NCBI GenBank assembly: GCA_003486385.1
Contig: DNFT01000032.1
Coordinates: 1 to 64,000 of the forward strand
From: Eubacterium sp.
GTDB taxonomy: Bacteria > Bacillota > Clostridia > Lachnospirales > Lachnospiraceae
Length of the DNA stretch: 64,000 bases
Reading direction: 5' to 3'
Shown here: positions 17,390-25,694 of the stretch, piece by piece
How positions within the stretch are numbered: the stretch's first letter is position 1
Layout: each line of letters begins with the position of its first letter
The notes under the pieces: generated by a model
Databases searched by the model: none
The model's input: the letters and a program-made list of their open reading frames with translations, nothing else
Told to the model about the DNA's origin: nothing
Program-made: the position numbers and the translations under genes

Positions 17390-18820
17390 TTAAACCGTGC
17401 CATGCTTCTTGCTTGGACGGTCTTCCTTCTTGCTGTATAACATCTCGAATGCACCAATGACATACTTTCTTGTATCGGCAGGAGCGATGATTGAATCAAC
17501 GTAGCCTCTCTTAGCTGCGGATACTGCGCTTGTCTGAAGTGCTGCATACTCAGAAGCCTTCTCAGAGATAACCTCAGGCTTATCAGCATACATAATCTTG
17601 GCTGCCATGCTGGCATCCATCATACCGATGCTTGCGCTGTCCCATGCAAATGTCATGTCAGCACCGATTGACTTGGAGTTCATTGCCACGTAAGCGCTTC
17701 CGAAAGCCTCACCGATAACTACATTAACCTTAGGAACTGTTGCATTAGCGAATGCGTATGTAAGCTTAGCTGCTGCCTTGGCAATGTGCTTCTCCGCACA
17801 TACTGTAGCCTTGTAGCCCTTGACGTTCGTAAGTGTGAGAACAGGAATGTTGAAGGAATCACAGAAGTTAACGAACTCTGCTGCCTTCTCACAGCCCTCA
17901 GGAGATAATACTGCATCGAACTTGGCAGTCTCTTTCATCTCGTCATCATATACAACTGTCCTGTTGGCCACTGCACCTACCGTAAGTCCATTGAGCTTAA
18001 TGAAGCCTGTTACCATGTCCTTAGCGTAGTTTCTCTTAACTTCGAAGAATACATTATCATCTGCAAGCTCAGTAAGAGCGATAGAAGTGTCACCTACTGC
18101 ATTTGCGATAGTATCGCTTACTCTGTTAAGGTCATCTGTGCACTCATCCTCGGCTGTATCCTCGTTGTTGGCAGGAAGAAGTGCTACTAACTGTCTTATC
18201 TGCTCAAGAACCGTAGTCTCATCACCTGTAACATCAACAATACCTGCCTCCTCGCTCTGGAACTTAGCGGAAGCTGTGTCAAGCTTGGATGTGTAGTTGC
18301 CGTCAAGTGCATTCGGGCTGTTGACGAAAAGCTTAGCAGACTTCTCTTCCATGAATGTGAAGTCTGTAAGAGTAGGAACTACTGCCATTCCTCCGCCACA
18401 TGTACCGAATACTGCTGTAATCTGTGGAATAACGCCTGAGGCCTCTACCTGCTTTGCATATATCTGACCAAAGCCGTTAAGTGCGTCTGTTGCCTCCTGT
18501 AATCTTAATCCGGCACAATCTACAAGACCGATGACCGGTGCTCCCATCTTAAGTGCTAAATCGTAAAGATTAGCAATCTTCCTGGCATGCATCTCACCTA
18601 TTGAACCACCGAGTACGGTAGCATCCTGGCTGTATACATACACAAGACTTCCATTGATAACGCCGTAACCTGTGATAACGCCATCGGCAGGTGTTGCGTT
18701 GTCGCCTAAGTTAAAATCAGTATTTCTTGCAGTTACAAGGCCACCGATTTCAACAAAACTGTTATCATCAAGCAGTGCTTCAATTCTCTTGCTTGCTGAT
18801 ACCTGTGCTGTGTTGCTCAT
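17390..18820 (-). CDS. acyl-CoA carboxyltransferase subunit (methylmalonyl-CoA decarboxylase alpha / transcarboxylase 12S type)
   Basis: 476 residues, somewhat shorter than typical MmdA or 12S proteins because the N-terminus is reduced. Two crotonase-like carboxyltransferase halves are visible: the first has YSQDATVLGGSIGEMHARKI and AVFGTCGGGMAVVPTLTDF, forming an oxyanion hole; the second has ANRTVVYD, and GEAFGSAYVAMNSKS with the matching oxyanion glycine. It transfers CO2 between an acyl-CoA (malonyl- or methylmalonyl-CoA) and biotin. First gene of a five-gene operon with its own promoter; GGAGGG precedes ATG 18820. Which acyl-CoA it uses cannot be read from the sequence. Confidence 0.88.
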   Translation of the reverse strand: MSNTAQVSASKRIEALLDDNSFVEIGGLVTARNTDFNLGDNATPADGVITGYGVINGSLVYVYSQDATVLGGSIGEMHARKIANLYDLALKMGAPVIGLVDCAGLRLQEATDALNGFGQIYAKQVEASGVIPQITAVFGTCGGGMAVVPTLTDFTFMEEKSAKLFVNSPNALDGNYTSKLDTASAKFQSEEAGIVDVTGDETTVLEQIRQLVALLPANNEDTAEDECTDDLNRVSDTIANAVGDTSIALTELADDNVFFEVKRNYAKDMVTGFIKLNGLTVGAVANRTVVYDDEMKETAKFDAVLSPEGCEKAAEFVNFCDSFNIPVLTLTNVKGYKATVCAEKHIAKAAAKLTYAFANATVPKVNVVIGEAFGSAYVAMNSKSIGADMTFAWDSASIGMMDASMAAKIMYADKPEVISEKASEYAALQTSAVSAAKRGYVDSIIAPADTRKYVIGAFEMLYSKKEDRPSKKHGTV

Positions 18821-18876
18821 TTTTCAGCCCTCCATAAACGTATTTTGGAAAATTTATTCAATTTACACCAAATGTA

Positions 18877-18905
18877 ATTGTAGTACGAAAGTCGCAAATT
18901 ATCAA
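18877..18905 (-). promoter_or_regulatory. promoter of the Na+-decarboxylase operon
   Basis: On the minus strand TTGATA (18905-18900) and TACAAT (18882-18877) are 17 bases apart, each matching 5/6 of consensus. The predicted start lies about 50 bases before the first gene. No clear operator was seen. Confidence 0.6.
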
Positions 18906-19022
18906 GCATAATTTTCAATTATGCGAATATATAATAATTTATTTACCATTTCTTTCCTGTAAAATTTGAGTGTTTACAATAACCTCTGAAATTTCATTTT
19001 CTATATTTATAAGAATTCATTA

Positions 19023-20282
19023 TTATAGCGTCACATTTAACAATCTTTTAAGATACCACATATAATTTGCTCGTTCTACGGCTGCGGCAGCCGTAATCGG
19101 AAAGCTGCCCATTCGCTGGCCGTTAACATATATAATGGCTTTTCCGACAACATCCCCGGCACTGACAGGTGCATCTATATAGTCCTCAAGCTCATACACC
19201 ACCCGGACATCATCCGCGTCACATAAAATTAATGACAATTCACCTGCTATACATGTTGATGTGCTTTCCTCCATTCCATCCTTGACCATCACATCCTTGT
19301 AATTTTCAATTGTTGAAAACACCGTCCTTGGAAAGAAGTTATTTATGCCATATTCCATCAGCTTTCGCGTATCCTTCCATTTATATGTACGATTGGATGG
19401 CCACCCGCTTCCGAGAACCACTGATATGAAGGTTCTGCCATCGCTTTTCAGTGCTCCGACAAAGCAGTAGCCTGCATTTCCCGTAAATCCGGTTTTTATT
19501 CCGAATGCACCATTCATCTGATTTAAAAAAGCATCTTTATTATACGCACTGCAGTTTCTGGTGCCGTTCACCTCACAGAATGAATATTGTCTTGTTCCTA
19601 TTATGTCATTGAATCTCTCATTTTTGATGGCGTATGAGGCTATAACAGCCAGTTCCTTTGCCGTTGTGGAATGCTTTCCATTTTCATCCTCAGCATCAAG
19701 ACCGTTAGGGGTGATAAAATATGTATTCTCACATCCCAGCTCTTTTGCCTTCTCATTCATCAGCTTTGCAAATGTATGGACATATTTTTTGCTGTCATCA
19801 TAGCTTCGTGCTTTTATATCTGTATTTGCAGTTCTATCATCCTGATTCAATGCGTAACACTCACCGATGTATTCCGCGATTGTAACAGCGACATCATTAA
19901 ACGATTCAAGCATCATGGCATAGTACAGATCTCCAAGTCTGTACTGTTCACCTGCCATGATATTAAGCTGTACATCCGGCATGGACGCTGCATAAGGTGA
20001 TACTGTGACAATATCATCCTCATTGGCATATTCGAGTGCAACAATAAGTGTCATAATCTTGGTTGTGCTCGCCATGGCGCGGACTTCATCTGCGTTTTTA
20101 TCATACAATACTCTGCCGCTGTCCGCATCCATAAGACATGCCGATAAGGCATATAATTCATTGCTTTTCAACGGCAAAAAGGCATCCCCTGATTTTGCAT
20201 ATATCGTCTCGTTGACTATCAATGCAAAATAAAGGAATGCCATTATAATACTTACAATCTTTTTACACTTCACATTTTTCAT
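19023..20282 (-). CDS. dacF: D-alanyl-D-alanine carboxypeptidase
   Basis: 419 residues. A serine peptidase (S11) that trims the terminal D-Ala of peptidoglycan stem peptides outside the membrane. Signal peptide or anchor at residues 8-28. Catalytic motifs are complete: STTK (S-x-x-K), SFN (S-x-N) and KTG in GIKTGFTGNAGY. The C-terminal PBP5-like beta domain and a final basic amphipathic stretch (YMWYLKRLLNVTL) are present. In Bacillus dacF lies just upstream of spoIIA and downstream of pupG-drm-xerD; here the neighbourhood is expanded by catabolic genes and no spoIIA operon follows. Named by context and size. Confidence 0.85.
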   Translation of the reverse strand: MKNVKCKKIVSIIMAFLYFALIVNETIYAKSGDAFLPLKSNELYALSACLMDADSGRVLYDKNADEVRAMASTTKIMTLIVALEYANEDDIVTVSPYAASMPDVQLNIMAGEQYRLGDLYYAMMLESFNDVAVTIAEYIGECYALNQDDRTANTDIKARSYDDSKKYVHTFAKLMNEKAKELGCENTYFITPNGLDAEDENGKHSTTAKELAVIASYAIKNERFNDIIGTRQYSFCEVNGTRNCSAYNKDAFLNQMNGAFGIKTGFTGNAGYCFVGALKSDGRTFISVVLGSGWPSNRTYKWKDTRKLMEYGINNFFPRTVFSTIENYKDVMVKDGMEESTSTCIAGELSLILCDADDVRVVYELEDYIDAPVSAGDVVGKAIIYVNGQRMGSFPITAAAAVERANYMWYLKRLLNVTL

Positions 20283-20357
20283 ACAAGCTCCACACAGCTT
20301 AACTTAGTATGAAATATATGTATCTGCCGAACTTATAATGAATAAATATCACGAAAA

Positions 20358-20996
20358 TCAGTCATTAAGCTTTTTCATAATATTCTGTCCAAGGGGAATA
20401 AGGTTACCTCCAACCGCATTTCCGAGTGTCATCACGATAAGTGCAGGAAATGCCTTAGGAAAAGCTCCCGCAAGCGTGAAGTAAAACATATCGGCAATAC
20501 AATGCTCAAAGCCTGCCAGAATAAATACAACAACGCCTAATATAGCGACTACAGTTACCATAGTATCCTTCTTCTCATAATGGTGCTTATATGTATCGAC
20601 TGCTATGAACATAAGCATACCACAGAAAATAGCAAGAACAAAAAGACTCAAAAGACTGTCATTTAACTTGATGTCAACCATCTTCCGGCATGTCTCTGTT
20701 AGCTTATCTGCATTCCTTGTCAGCTTGCAAAGCCCCGCCATTATCGCTGTTCCGGCGAAATTACCGAGCCACACGATGGCAACCTGGCCTATATAAGCCG
20801 GCTTGTTCTGACAGATATATCCAACCTTGCCAGTGTAGAGATTAAACCCAAACAGAAGAATTGTAAGGAGTCCGATACAGAACATAAACGCTCCTACCAC
20901 CTTGTTCTCACAGTTAAGATACACCATTCCGCCGATTCCGATGCAGAGTCCTGAATAGACTGCCGGAACAAAAATCTTGAAAAATTTCTTTAGCAT
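20358..20996 (-). CDS. formate/nitrite transporter (FNT) family channel
   Basis: About 212 residues with six hydrophobic helices, one subunit of the pentameric FNT fold. Recognisable family pieces are GNFAGTAIMAGL (first half-helix), GFEHCIADMFYF containing the conserved pore histidine, and NAVGGNLIP near the end. Formate is the likely substrate in a fermentative anaerobe, but nitrite or hydrosulfide cannot be excluded. ATG 20996 has GAGGA 8-9 bases upstream and replaces a GTG five codons earlier. It is about 75 bases upstream of dacF, without visible functional linkage. Confidence 0.85.
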   Translation of the reverse strand: MLKKFFKIFVPAVYSGLCIGIGGMVYLNCENKVVGAFMFCIGLLTILLFGFNLYTGKVGYICQNKPAYIGQVAIVWLGNFAGTAIMAGLCKLTRNADKLTETCRKMVDIKLNDSLLSLFVLAIFCGMLMFIAVDTYKHHYEKKDTMVTVVAILGVVVFILAGFEHCIADMFYFTLAGAFPKAFPALIVMTLGNAVGGNLIPLGQNIMKKLND

Positions 20997-21232
20997 TTTA
21001 CTTTTCCTCACTTAAAATATCGTATGTTTCCGTTTCACGCCGATTATCTACGGCAAACCCATACGGCATTATAATGTAAGAAATGTGAAAATGCAAGCTT
21101 TAATATGGATTGTATTAAATTTAAAAATATTATTGTTGAATGCAAGCGTTTACTTTTTATCAAAAAGTTAGTATAATTATCTTGTTTTGGATAAAAATAA
21201 ATGTTTTGTATATAATTCAGAAGGAGATTGCA

Positions 21233-22042
21233 ATGAAGAGCTATATATGTTTCCCGGGTGGAAAATTTAAAGTGCTCACAATGAGTTATGATGACGGCAA
21301 GCTGGAGGACAGACAGCTTATATCGATATTCAACAAGCACGGCATCAAAGGTACATTCCATATCAATTCAGGAATGTTTGCGCAGGAAATCAGGATAAAA
21401 CCGGAAGAATTTTCAACACTGTACAAGGGGCATGAGATAGCCTGTCACACGCTCACCCACCCGACTATCGCAAGATGTCCGCTCAGTGAGGTTATCAGAG
21501 AAATCGGAGATGACAGAGCTAACCTTGAGAAGATAACCCATCACCCTGTTCAGGGACTTTCATACCCTAACGGTTCGTATTCCAAGGATATTGAAGCACT
21601 TCTTCCGGGAATGGGGATAAAGTATTCAAGAATTGTTGGTGATTCCTATGGTTTTGAGCTTCCTGACAATCTGTATGAGTGGAAGGCTACCTGCCATCAC
21701 AATAACAGGCTGCTTGAGCTTGGCGAACAGTTCTGTTCGCTTACCAAGAAGCAATATCTCTACATGATGTATGTCTGGGGACACAGCTATGAGTTCGGGC
21801 GCGACAACAACTGGGAGATAATGGAGAAATTCTGTGAGATGGTTGGACACCGCGATGACATCTGGTATGCCACCAACATTGAATATGTCAACTACATGGA
21901 GGCGGCAAAGAGACTTGTATATGCCTATGATTTAAGCTTCGTATATAATCCAAGTGCCATGTCTGTATGGATATGCGTGAACAACGATAATTATATTGAA
22001 GTCAAGGGCGGCACGCAGGTTGATTTAAGCATGTATTTATAA
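21233..22042 (+). CDS. polysaccharide deacetylase family protein (NodB homology)
   Basis: 269 residues from ATG 21233, which has AAGGAG 6 bases upstream; the longer frame starting at 21140 has an A/T-rich false extension. The deacetylase core is complete: MSYDDGK has the catalytic base and metal aspartates, EIACHTLTHPT gives the H-x3-H metal site, SYPNGSYS follows, and the fold closes with YVWGHSYEFG. No signal peptide, so it acts in the cytoplasm on an unknown acetylated sugar, perhaps one released from acetylated plant polysaccharide. The C-terminal 40 residues look like a small beta domain. Single gene with its own terminator. Confidence 0.82.
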   Translation: MKSYICFPGGKFKVLTMSYDDGKLEDRQLISIFNKHGIKGTFHINSGMFAQEIRIKPEEFSTLYKGHEIACHTLTHPTIARCPLSEVIREIGDDRANLEKITHHPVQGLSYPNGSYSKDIEALLPGMGIKYSRIVGDSYGFELPDNLYEWKATCHHNNRLLELGEQFCSLTKKQYLYMMYVWGHSYEFGRDNNWEIMEKFCEMVGHRDDIWYATNIEYVNYMEAAKRLVYAYDLSFVYNPSAMSVWICVNNDNYIEVKGGTQVDLSMYL

Positions 22043-22050
22043 ACCTCAAA

Positions 22051-22095
22051 AACGGTATGGACTGCACATTATATGCAATTCATACCGTTTATTTT
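22051..22095 (+). terminator. intrinsic terminator after the polysaccharide deacetylase
   Basis: AACGGTATG (22051-22059) pairs with CATACCGTT (22081-22089), followed by TATTTTTA. The opposite strand has CCTCAAAAA next to the stem, so it may also stop minus-strand transcription from the convergent gene. Confidence 0.7.
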
Positions 22096-22113
22096 TACTA
22101 TTACGCCTTGTCC

Positions 22114-22848
22114 CTACACGTTCATGTCAAAGTGCTGTCCGACCCTCTTCTCATCCTCAGTCATCACATTATCGCTGAGTGTTTCATAATAGATATCATT
22201 AATTTTCTTCAACAGTTCCTCCACCGATGAGGCTGTGACAGTTACGCTGTCGCTCTTAGTGCTGTCCTCTGTCTTTTTATCCTTCAGCTTCTCAGATTTT
22301 TCTTCCTTATCCTTCTTAGCTGCGGCTTTTTTCTCCTCCGCCTTCTTCTCAGCATTCTTTGCAATACGCTCCTTCTGTGCGACAAGCGATTTATCGATAA
22401 CAGCAAAATAGGAGGCAGTTCCATTGTCATTAATCTTGATACCATAGGATGTCACACCACCGTTCTGTGACAGACCTGATTGCATCCGGTTTAGATTAGC
22501 GGCTGCGCCGGAGATAAGTCCCTCGTACTGTGAGCGGTATTTCTCGTCCTCAGCCATCTTTTCTATTTTCTCCTCATCGATGAGAACAACGGTCTTTGAC
22601 GTATTTGCATAGGAAGAAGCATTGGCCTGCGCCTGTTCCTTCATATCCTTGCTCACTAACACAAACTCCATATTGCCAAACTTCGATTTAAGCTGTTCAT
22701 AGTACTTCGCAGCCTTCTCCGAAAGCTCCGGATTTCCCACAGTTCTTCCTGCAACCTTGCCCTTCTTCTCCGCCTGAGCTGTCTTATCAGCCTTAGCTGT
22801 CTGCTCTGCGGCTAGAGCTGAGCCGTAATTAACCATACCTGTATTCAT
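22114..22848 (-). CDS. charged protein of unknown function (DUF6033-like)
   Basis: 244 residues, no signal peptide or membrane segment. The N-terminus is low complexity (Ala, Lys); the central domain contains LSEKAAKYYEQLKSKFGNMEFVLVS and KTVVLIDEEKIEKMAEDE; a long Lys/Glu-rich predicted coiled coil covers about residues 155-200; the end is TEDEKRVGQHFDMNV. The central pattern matches my memory of a Lachnospiraceae family listed as DUF6033, of unknown role. GGGAGG precedes ATG 22848. It converges on the deacetylase gene and is separated from kduD by a strong terminator and a 38-bp palindrome. Confidence 0.65.
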   Translation of the reverse strand: MNTGMVNYGSALAAEQTAKADKTAQAEKKGKVAGRTVGNPELSEKAAKYYEQLKSKFGNMEFVLVSKDMKEQAQANASSYANTSKTVVLIDEEKIEKMAEDEKYRSQYEGLISGAAANLNRMQSGLSQNGGVTSYGIKINDNGTASYFAVIDKSLVAQKERIAKNAEKKAEEKKAAAKKDKEEKSEKLKDKKTEDSTKSDSVTVTASSVEELLKKINDIYYETLSDNVMTEDEKRVGQHFDMNV

Positions 22849-22980
22849 AATATTCGACCTCCCTGTCTCTTGATTATATCTTTTATATCGACATAATTTA
22901 CAAAAAAAATAGGTACTTTTATCAAATGAGGTGAAATAGAATTAAGTACGAACCGAAAATTCAAATGCAAAATCACACGC

Positions 22981-23011
22981 AAAAAAAGCCGGGACATACC
23001 TGCCCCGGCTT
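22981..23011 (-). terminator. intrinsic terminator after kduD
   Basis: AAGCCGGG (22986-22993) and CCCGGCTT (23004-23011) form a G/C-rich 8-bp stem, loop 10 bases, with a run of seven T on the minus strand. It ends the kduI-kduD transcript. Confidence 0.85.
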
Positions 23012-23019
23012 CACAATTG

Positions 23020-23057
23020 CTTTGTTATTGCTTCACAATTGTGAAGCAATAACAAAG
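23020..23057. repeat. 38-bp perfect palindrome after kduD
   Basis: 23020-23038 is the exact reverse complement of 23039-23057, with no spacer, centred on CACAATTGTG. It lies between the kduD stop and the terminator. A partial copy of the central arm (CACAATTGC) overlaps at 23012-23020. It could be an extended 3' UTR stem or a protein site. Confidence 0.8.
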
Positions 23058-23075
23058 TGAAAGTATAGCTCTCTA

Positions 23076-23873
23076 TTACTGTGGCTGCTTTCCTATGTAT
23101 GCAAGGATACCGCCGTCAACATAGAGGATGTGTCCGTTAACTGCATCAGATGCATCTGAGGCAAGGAATACAGCAGGACCTGCAAGCTCTTCAGGCTTAA
23201 GCCATCTCTCAGCAGGTGTCTTTGCAATGATGAAGGAATCGAAAGGATGTCTTGAACCATCAGCCTGTCTCTCACGAAGAGGAGCTGTCTGAGGTGTCTC
23301 AATGTAACCAGGTCCGATACCATTACACTGGATGTTGTATCTGCCGTACTCAGAACAGATGTTCTTTGTAAGCATCTTAAGACCGCCCTTAGCTGCAGCG
23401 TAAGCTGAAACTGTCTCACGGCCGAGCTCTGACATCATTGAGCAGATGTTTATAATCTTACCATGACCCTTCTTGATCATAGAAGGGATAACAGCCTTAG
23501 ATACGATGAATGGAGCGTTGAGGTCAACATCGATAACCTGTCTGAACTCTGCTGCTGTCATATCGCACATAGGTATTCTCTTGATGATACCTGCATTGTT
23601 TACAAGGATATCGATTACGCCGACTTCCTTCTCAATCTGTGCAACGAGTGCATTAACCTGCTCCTCATTGGTAACATCACATACATAACCGTGAGCCTCT
23701 ATACCAAGCTCCTTATATGCTGCAAGTCCCTTATCTACTAACTCCTGCTTAATATCGTTGAAGCAGATTGTCGCTCCTGCCTTTGCGTATGCGGAAGCAA
23801 TTGCAAAACCGATACCGTAAGAAGCACCTGTAACTAAAGCTATTTTGCCTTCAAGTGAAAAATTAACTGACAT
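23076..23873 (-). CDS. kduD: 2-keto-3-deoxygluconate/gluconate 5-dehydrogenase (SDR)
   Basis: 265 residues, a classical short-chain dehydrogenase. NAD(P) site GASYGIG at residues 16-22, NNAG in ILVNNAGI, catalytic Ser in CSMM and Y-x3-K in YAAAK, and the PGY segment. It pairs with kduI 63 bases upstream, so it most likely reduces 5-keto-4-deoxyuronate isomer (2,5-diketo-3-deoxygluconate) to 2-keto-3-deoxygluconate in pectin breakdown. The family is close to gluconate 5-dehydrogenase, which is the alternative name. AAGGAG precedes ATG 23873. Confidence 0.87.
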   Translation of the reverse strand: MSVNFSLEGKIALVTGASYGIGFAIASAYAKAGATICFNDIKQELVDKGLAAYKELGIEAHGYVCDVTNEEQVNALVAQIEKEVGVIDILVNNAGIIKRIPMCDMTAAEFRQVIDVDLNAPFIVSKAVIPSMIKKGHGKIINICSMMSELGRETVSAYAAAKGGLKMLTKNICSEYGRYNIQCNGIGPGYIETPQTAPLRERQADGSRHPFDSFIIAKTPAERWLKPEELAGPAVFLASDASDAVNGHILYVDGGILAYIGKQPQ

Positions 23874-23935
23874 TTTTCATTCTCCTTTTTATGTAATATA
23901 TATTCGGCATAACTGATATGCCATGAAAATCCTTA

Positions 23936-24778
23936 TTATCTAAGGTCTTTCATATCAACGTCATCCATATCGTCGAAATCCTGATTCTCGCCAACCATGC
24001 CCCAGATAAATGTATATGCATGTGTAGCGGAAGCTGAATGGATTGACCAGCTTGGTGAAATCACAGCTTCCTCATTTCTCATAACGATATGTCTTGTCTG
24101 CGTCGGCTCACCCATATAGTGGAATACGACATCATTCTCAGGAACTTCGAAATAGAGGTATACCTCCATTCTTCTGTCATGTGTGTGGCATGGCATCGTG
24201 TTCCATACGCTGCCCGGCTCAAGTGCGGTCATACCCATCTCAAGCTGACAGCTCTCAACCTGTCCCGGAAGAATATACTTGCGGATAGTTCTGTGGTTAG
24301 CATTCTCAAGACAGCCAAGCTCCTTCTTATTCTCAGGAAGGATATCCTTCTCAGGGTTAATGAATACAGTAGGATAAGTCTTATGTGCCGGAGCACTGTT
24401 AAAGTAAAACTTAGCAGGATTCTCTGCATCGGCACTCTCAAAAATAACTTCCTTGGTACCCATGCCTATATATATTCCATCCTTATAATCAAAATCATAC
24501 TTGACACCGTCTAAGGTCATTGTTCCCTTGCCACCGATGTTGATGACACCCATCTCTCTTCTCTCAAGAAAGTATGCTGCTCTGAGCTCATCGCCCGCTG
24601 TGAGCTTAAGTGCCTTGCCTGCAGGTGTGGCAGAACCAACAATAATTCTATCAATCTGGCTGTAGATAGTCTTTATCTCGCCCGGTACAAATACATCCTG
24701 AATTAAGAAATCATGTCTCAGTCTGTCTGTATCGTAATTCTTTACATCATTAGGATTAGCTCCCGGTCTGACTTCCAT
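23936..24778 (-). CDS. kduI: 5-dehydro-4-deoxy-D-glucuronate isomerase
   Basis: 280 residues, full length. It isomerises the product of unsaturated galacturonide or glucuronide cleavage to 2,5-diketo-3-deoxygluconate. Cupin-fold metal site: HTHDRRME provides H-x-H-x4-E and a later histidine lies in WSIHSASATHAY. The FLERREMGVINIGG and YIGMGTKEVIFES segments are typical. AAGGAG precedes ATG 24778 and a perfect TATAAT lies upstream on the minus strand (24817-24812), so the kduI-kduD pair probably starts here. The pair marks the organism as a user of pectin or other uronate polymers. Confidence 0.95.
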   Translation of the reverse strand: MEVRPGANPNDVKNYDTDRLRHDFLIQDVFVPGEIKTIYSQIDRIIVGSATPAGKALKLTAGDELRAAYFLERREMGVINIGGKGTMTLDGVKYDFDYKDGIYIGMGTKEVIFESADAENPAKFYFNSAPAHKTYPTVFINPEKDILPENKKELGCLENANHRTIRKYILPGQVESCQLEMGMTALEPGSVWNTMPCHTHDRRMEVYLYFEVPENDVVFHYMGEPTQTRHIVMRNEEAVISPSWSIHSASATHAYTFIWGMVGENQDFDDMDDVDMKDLR

Positions 24779-24875
24779 AGTAATATCTCCTTTACCAAAA
24801 ATTCACTGATAATTATATTAACACATAAAAATAAAATAATCAATTAACGATATTTTATTCACAAAGTATGACAAT

Positions 24876-25625
24876 TTATTCACAAACTATTGCTTCAAGT
24901 GTCTCTCCAATGGGCTCCCTTATAATCAGATCCGCCATGCTGTCGCTGGAGGTAGGTGCCTTGTTGATAAGGACAATGTGCCTGCCGGAGAAATATCTGA
25001 TAAGCCCTGCCGCAGGATACACCGTAAGTGAGGTTCCGCCTATAATCAGCATATCGGCATTCCGGATATGCTTTATCGCACCGCTCACAACATTATCGTC
25101 AAGTCCCTCCTCATACAGGACAACCTTGGGCTTGATAATTCCGTTGCAGACACCTCCGGTCTCATCCTTGACCTGACATCTTGGTATTCCCCTGCTTTCG
25201 ATAATAGTTGAAAGAGGGTACTCCCTGCCACATCTGGTGCAATAATTTTTCATTATTGTGCCGTGAAGCTCATAGACAGATTTGCTTCCGGCTGCCTGAT
25301 GCAGTCCATCAATATTCTGGGTTATCACAGCCTTGAGCTTTCCCTGCTTCTCAAGCTCTGCAAGAGCGTAATGCGCCTTATTCGGTTTTGCCTCTGTATA
25401 AATCATCTTATCGCGGTAGAAATCATAGAACTCCTTCGGCTTTTGTACAAAAAAGCTGTGGCTCAGTATAGTCTCCGGCGGATACTTGTATTTCTGGTTA
25501 TACAGTCCATCTGTACTCCTGAAATCCGGGATATTGCTCTCGGTGGAGACACCTGCCCCACCGAAGAATACAATATAATTGCTCTCGTCAATCCATTTTT
25601 TTAGTGTAATCTGTTCATCTGTCAT
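24876..25625 (-). CDS. cobB: NAD-dependent protein deacylase, Sir2 family
   Basis: About 249 residues. It removes acyl groups from protein lysines with NAD as co-substrate. GGAGVSTESNIPDFRS (NAD site) near residue 22, TQNIDGLHQAAG with the catalytic histidine in ELHGT shortly after, and a zinc ribbon formed by YCTRCG and the later cysteines in CQVKDETGGVC. ATG 25625 has GGAGG 7 bases upstream; six codons of a longer frame are excluded. Lies about 70 bases after the GH2 gene on the same strand, possibly co-transcribed. Confidence 0.92.
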   Translation of the reverse strand: MTDEQITLKKWIDESNYIVFFGGAGVSTESNIPDFRSTDGLYNQKYKYPPETILSHSFFVQKPKEFYDFYRDKMIYTEAKPNKAHYALAELEKQGKLKAVITQNIDGLHQAAGSKSVYELHGTIMKNYCTRCGREYPLSTIIESRGIPRCQVKDETGGVCNGIIKPKVVLYEEGLDDNVVSGAIKHIRNADMLIIGGTSLTVYPAAGLIRYFSGRHIVLINKAPTSSDSMADLIIREPIGETLEAIVCE

Positions 25626-25694
25626 ATCAATGCCTCCATTCAACAGATATTAGAACTGTACATTAAAATAACGAAAAATATATTTCAGAGCAGT

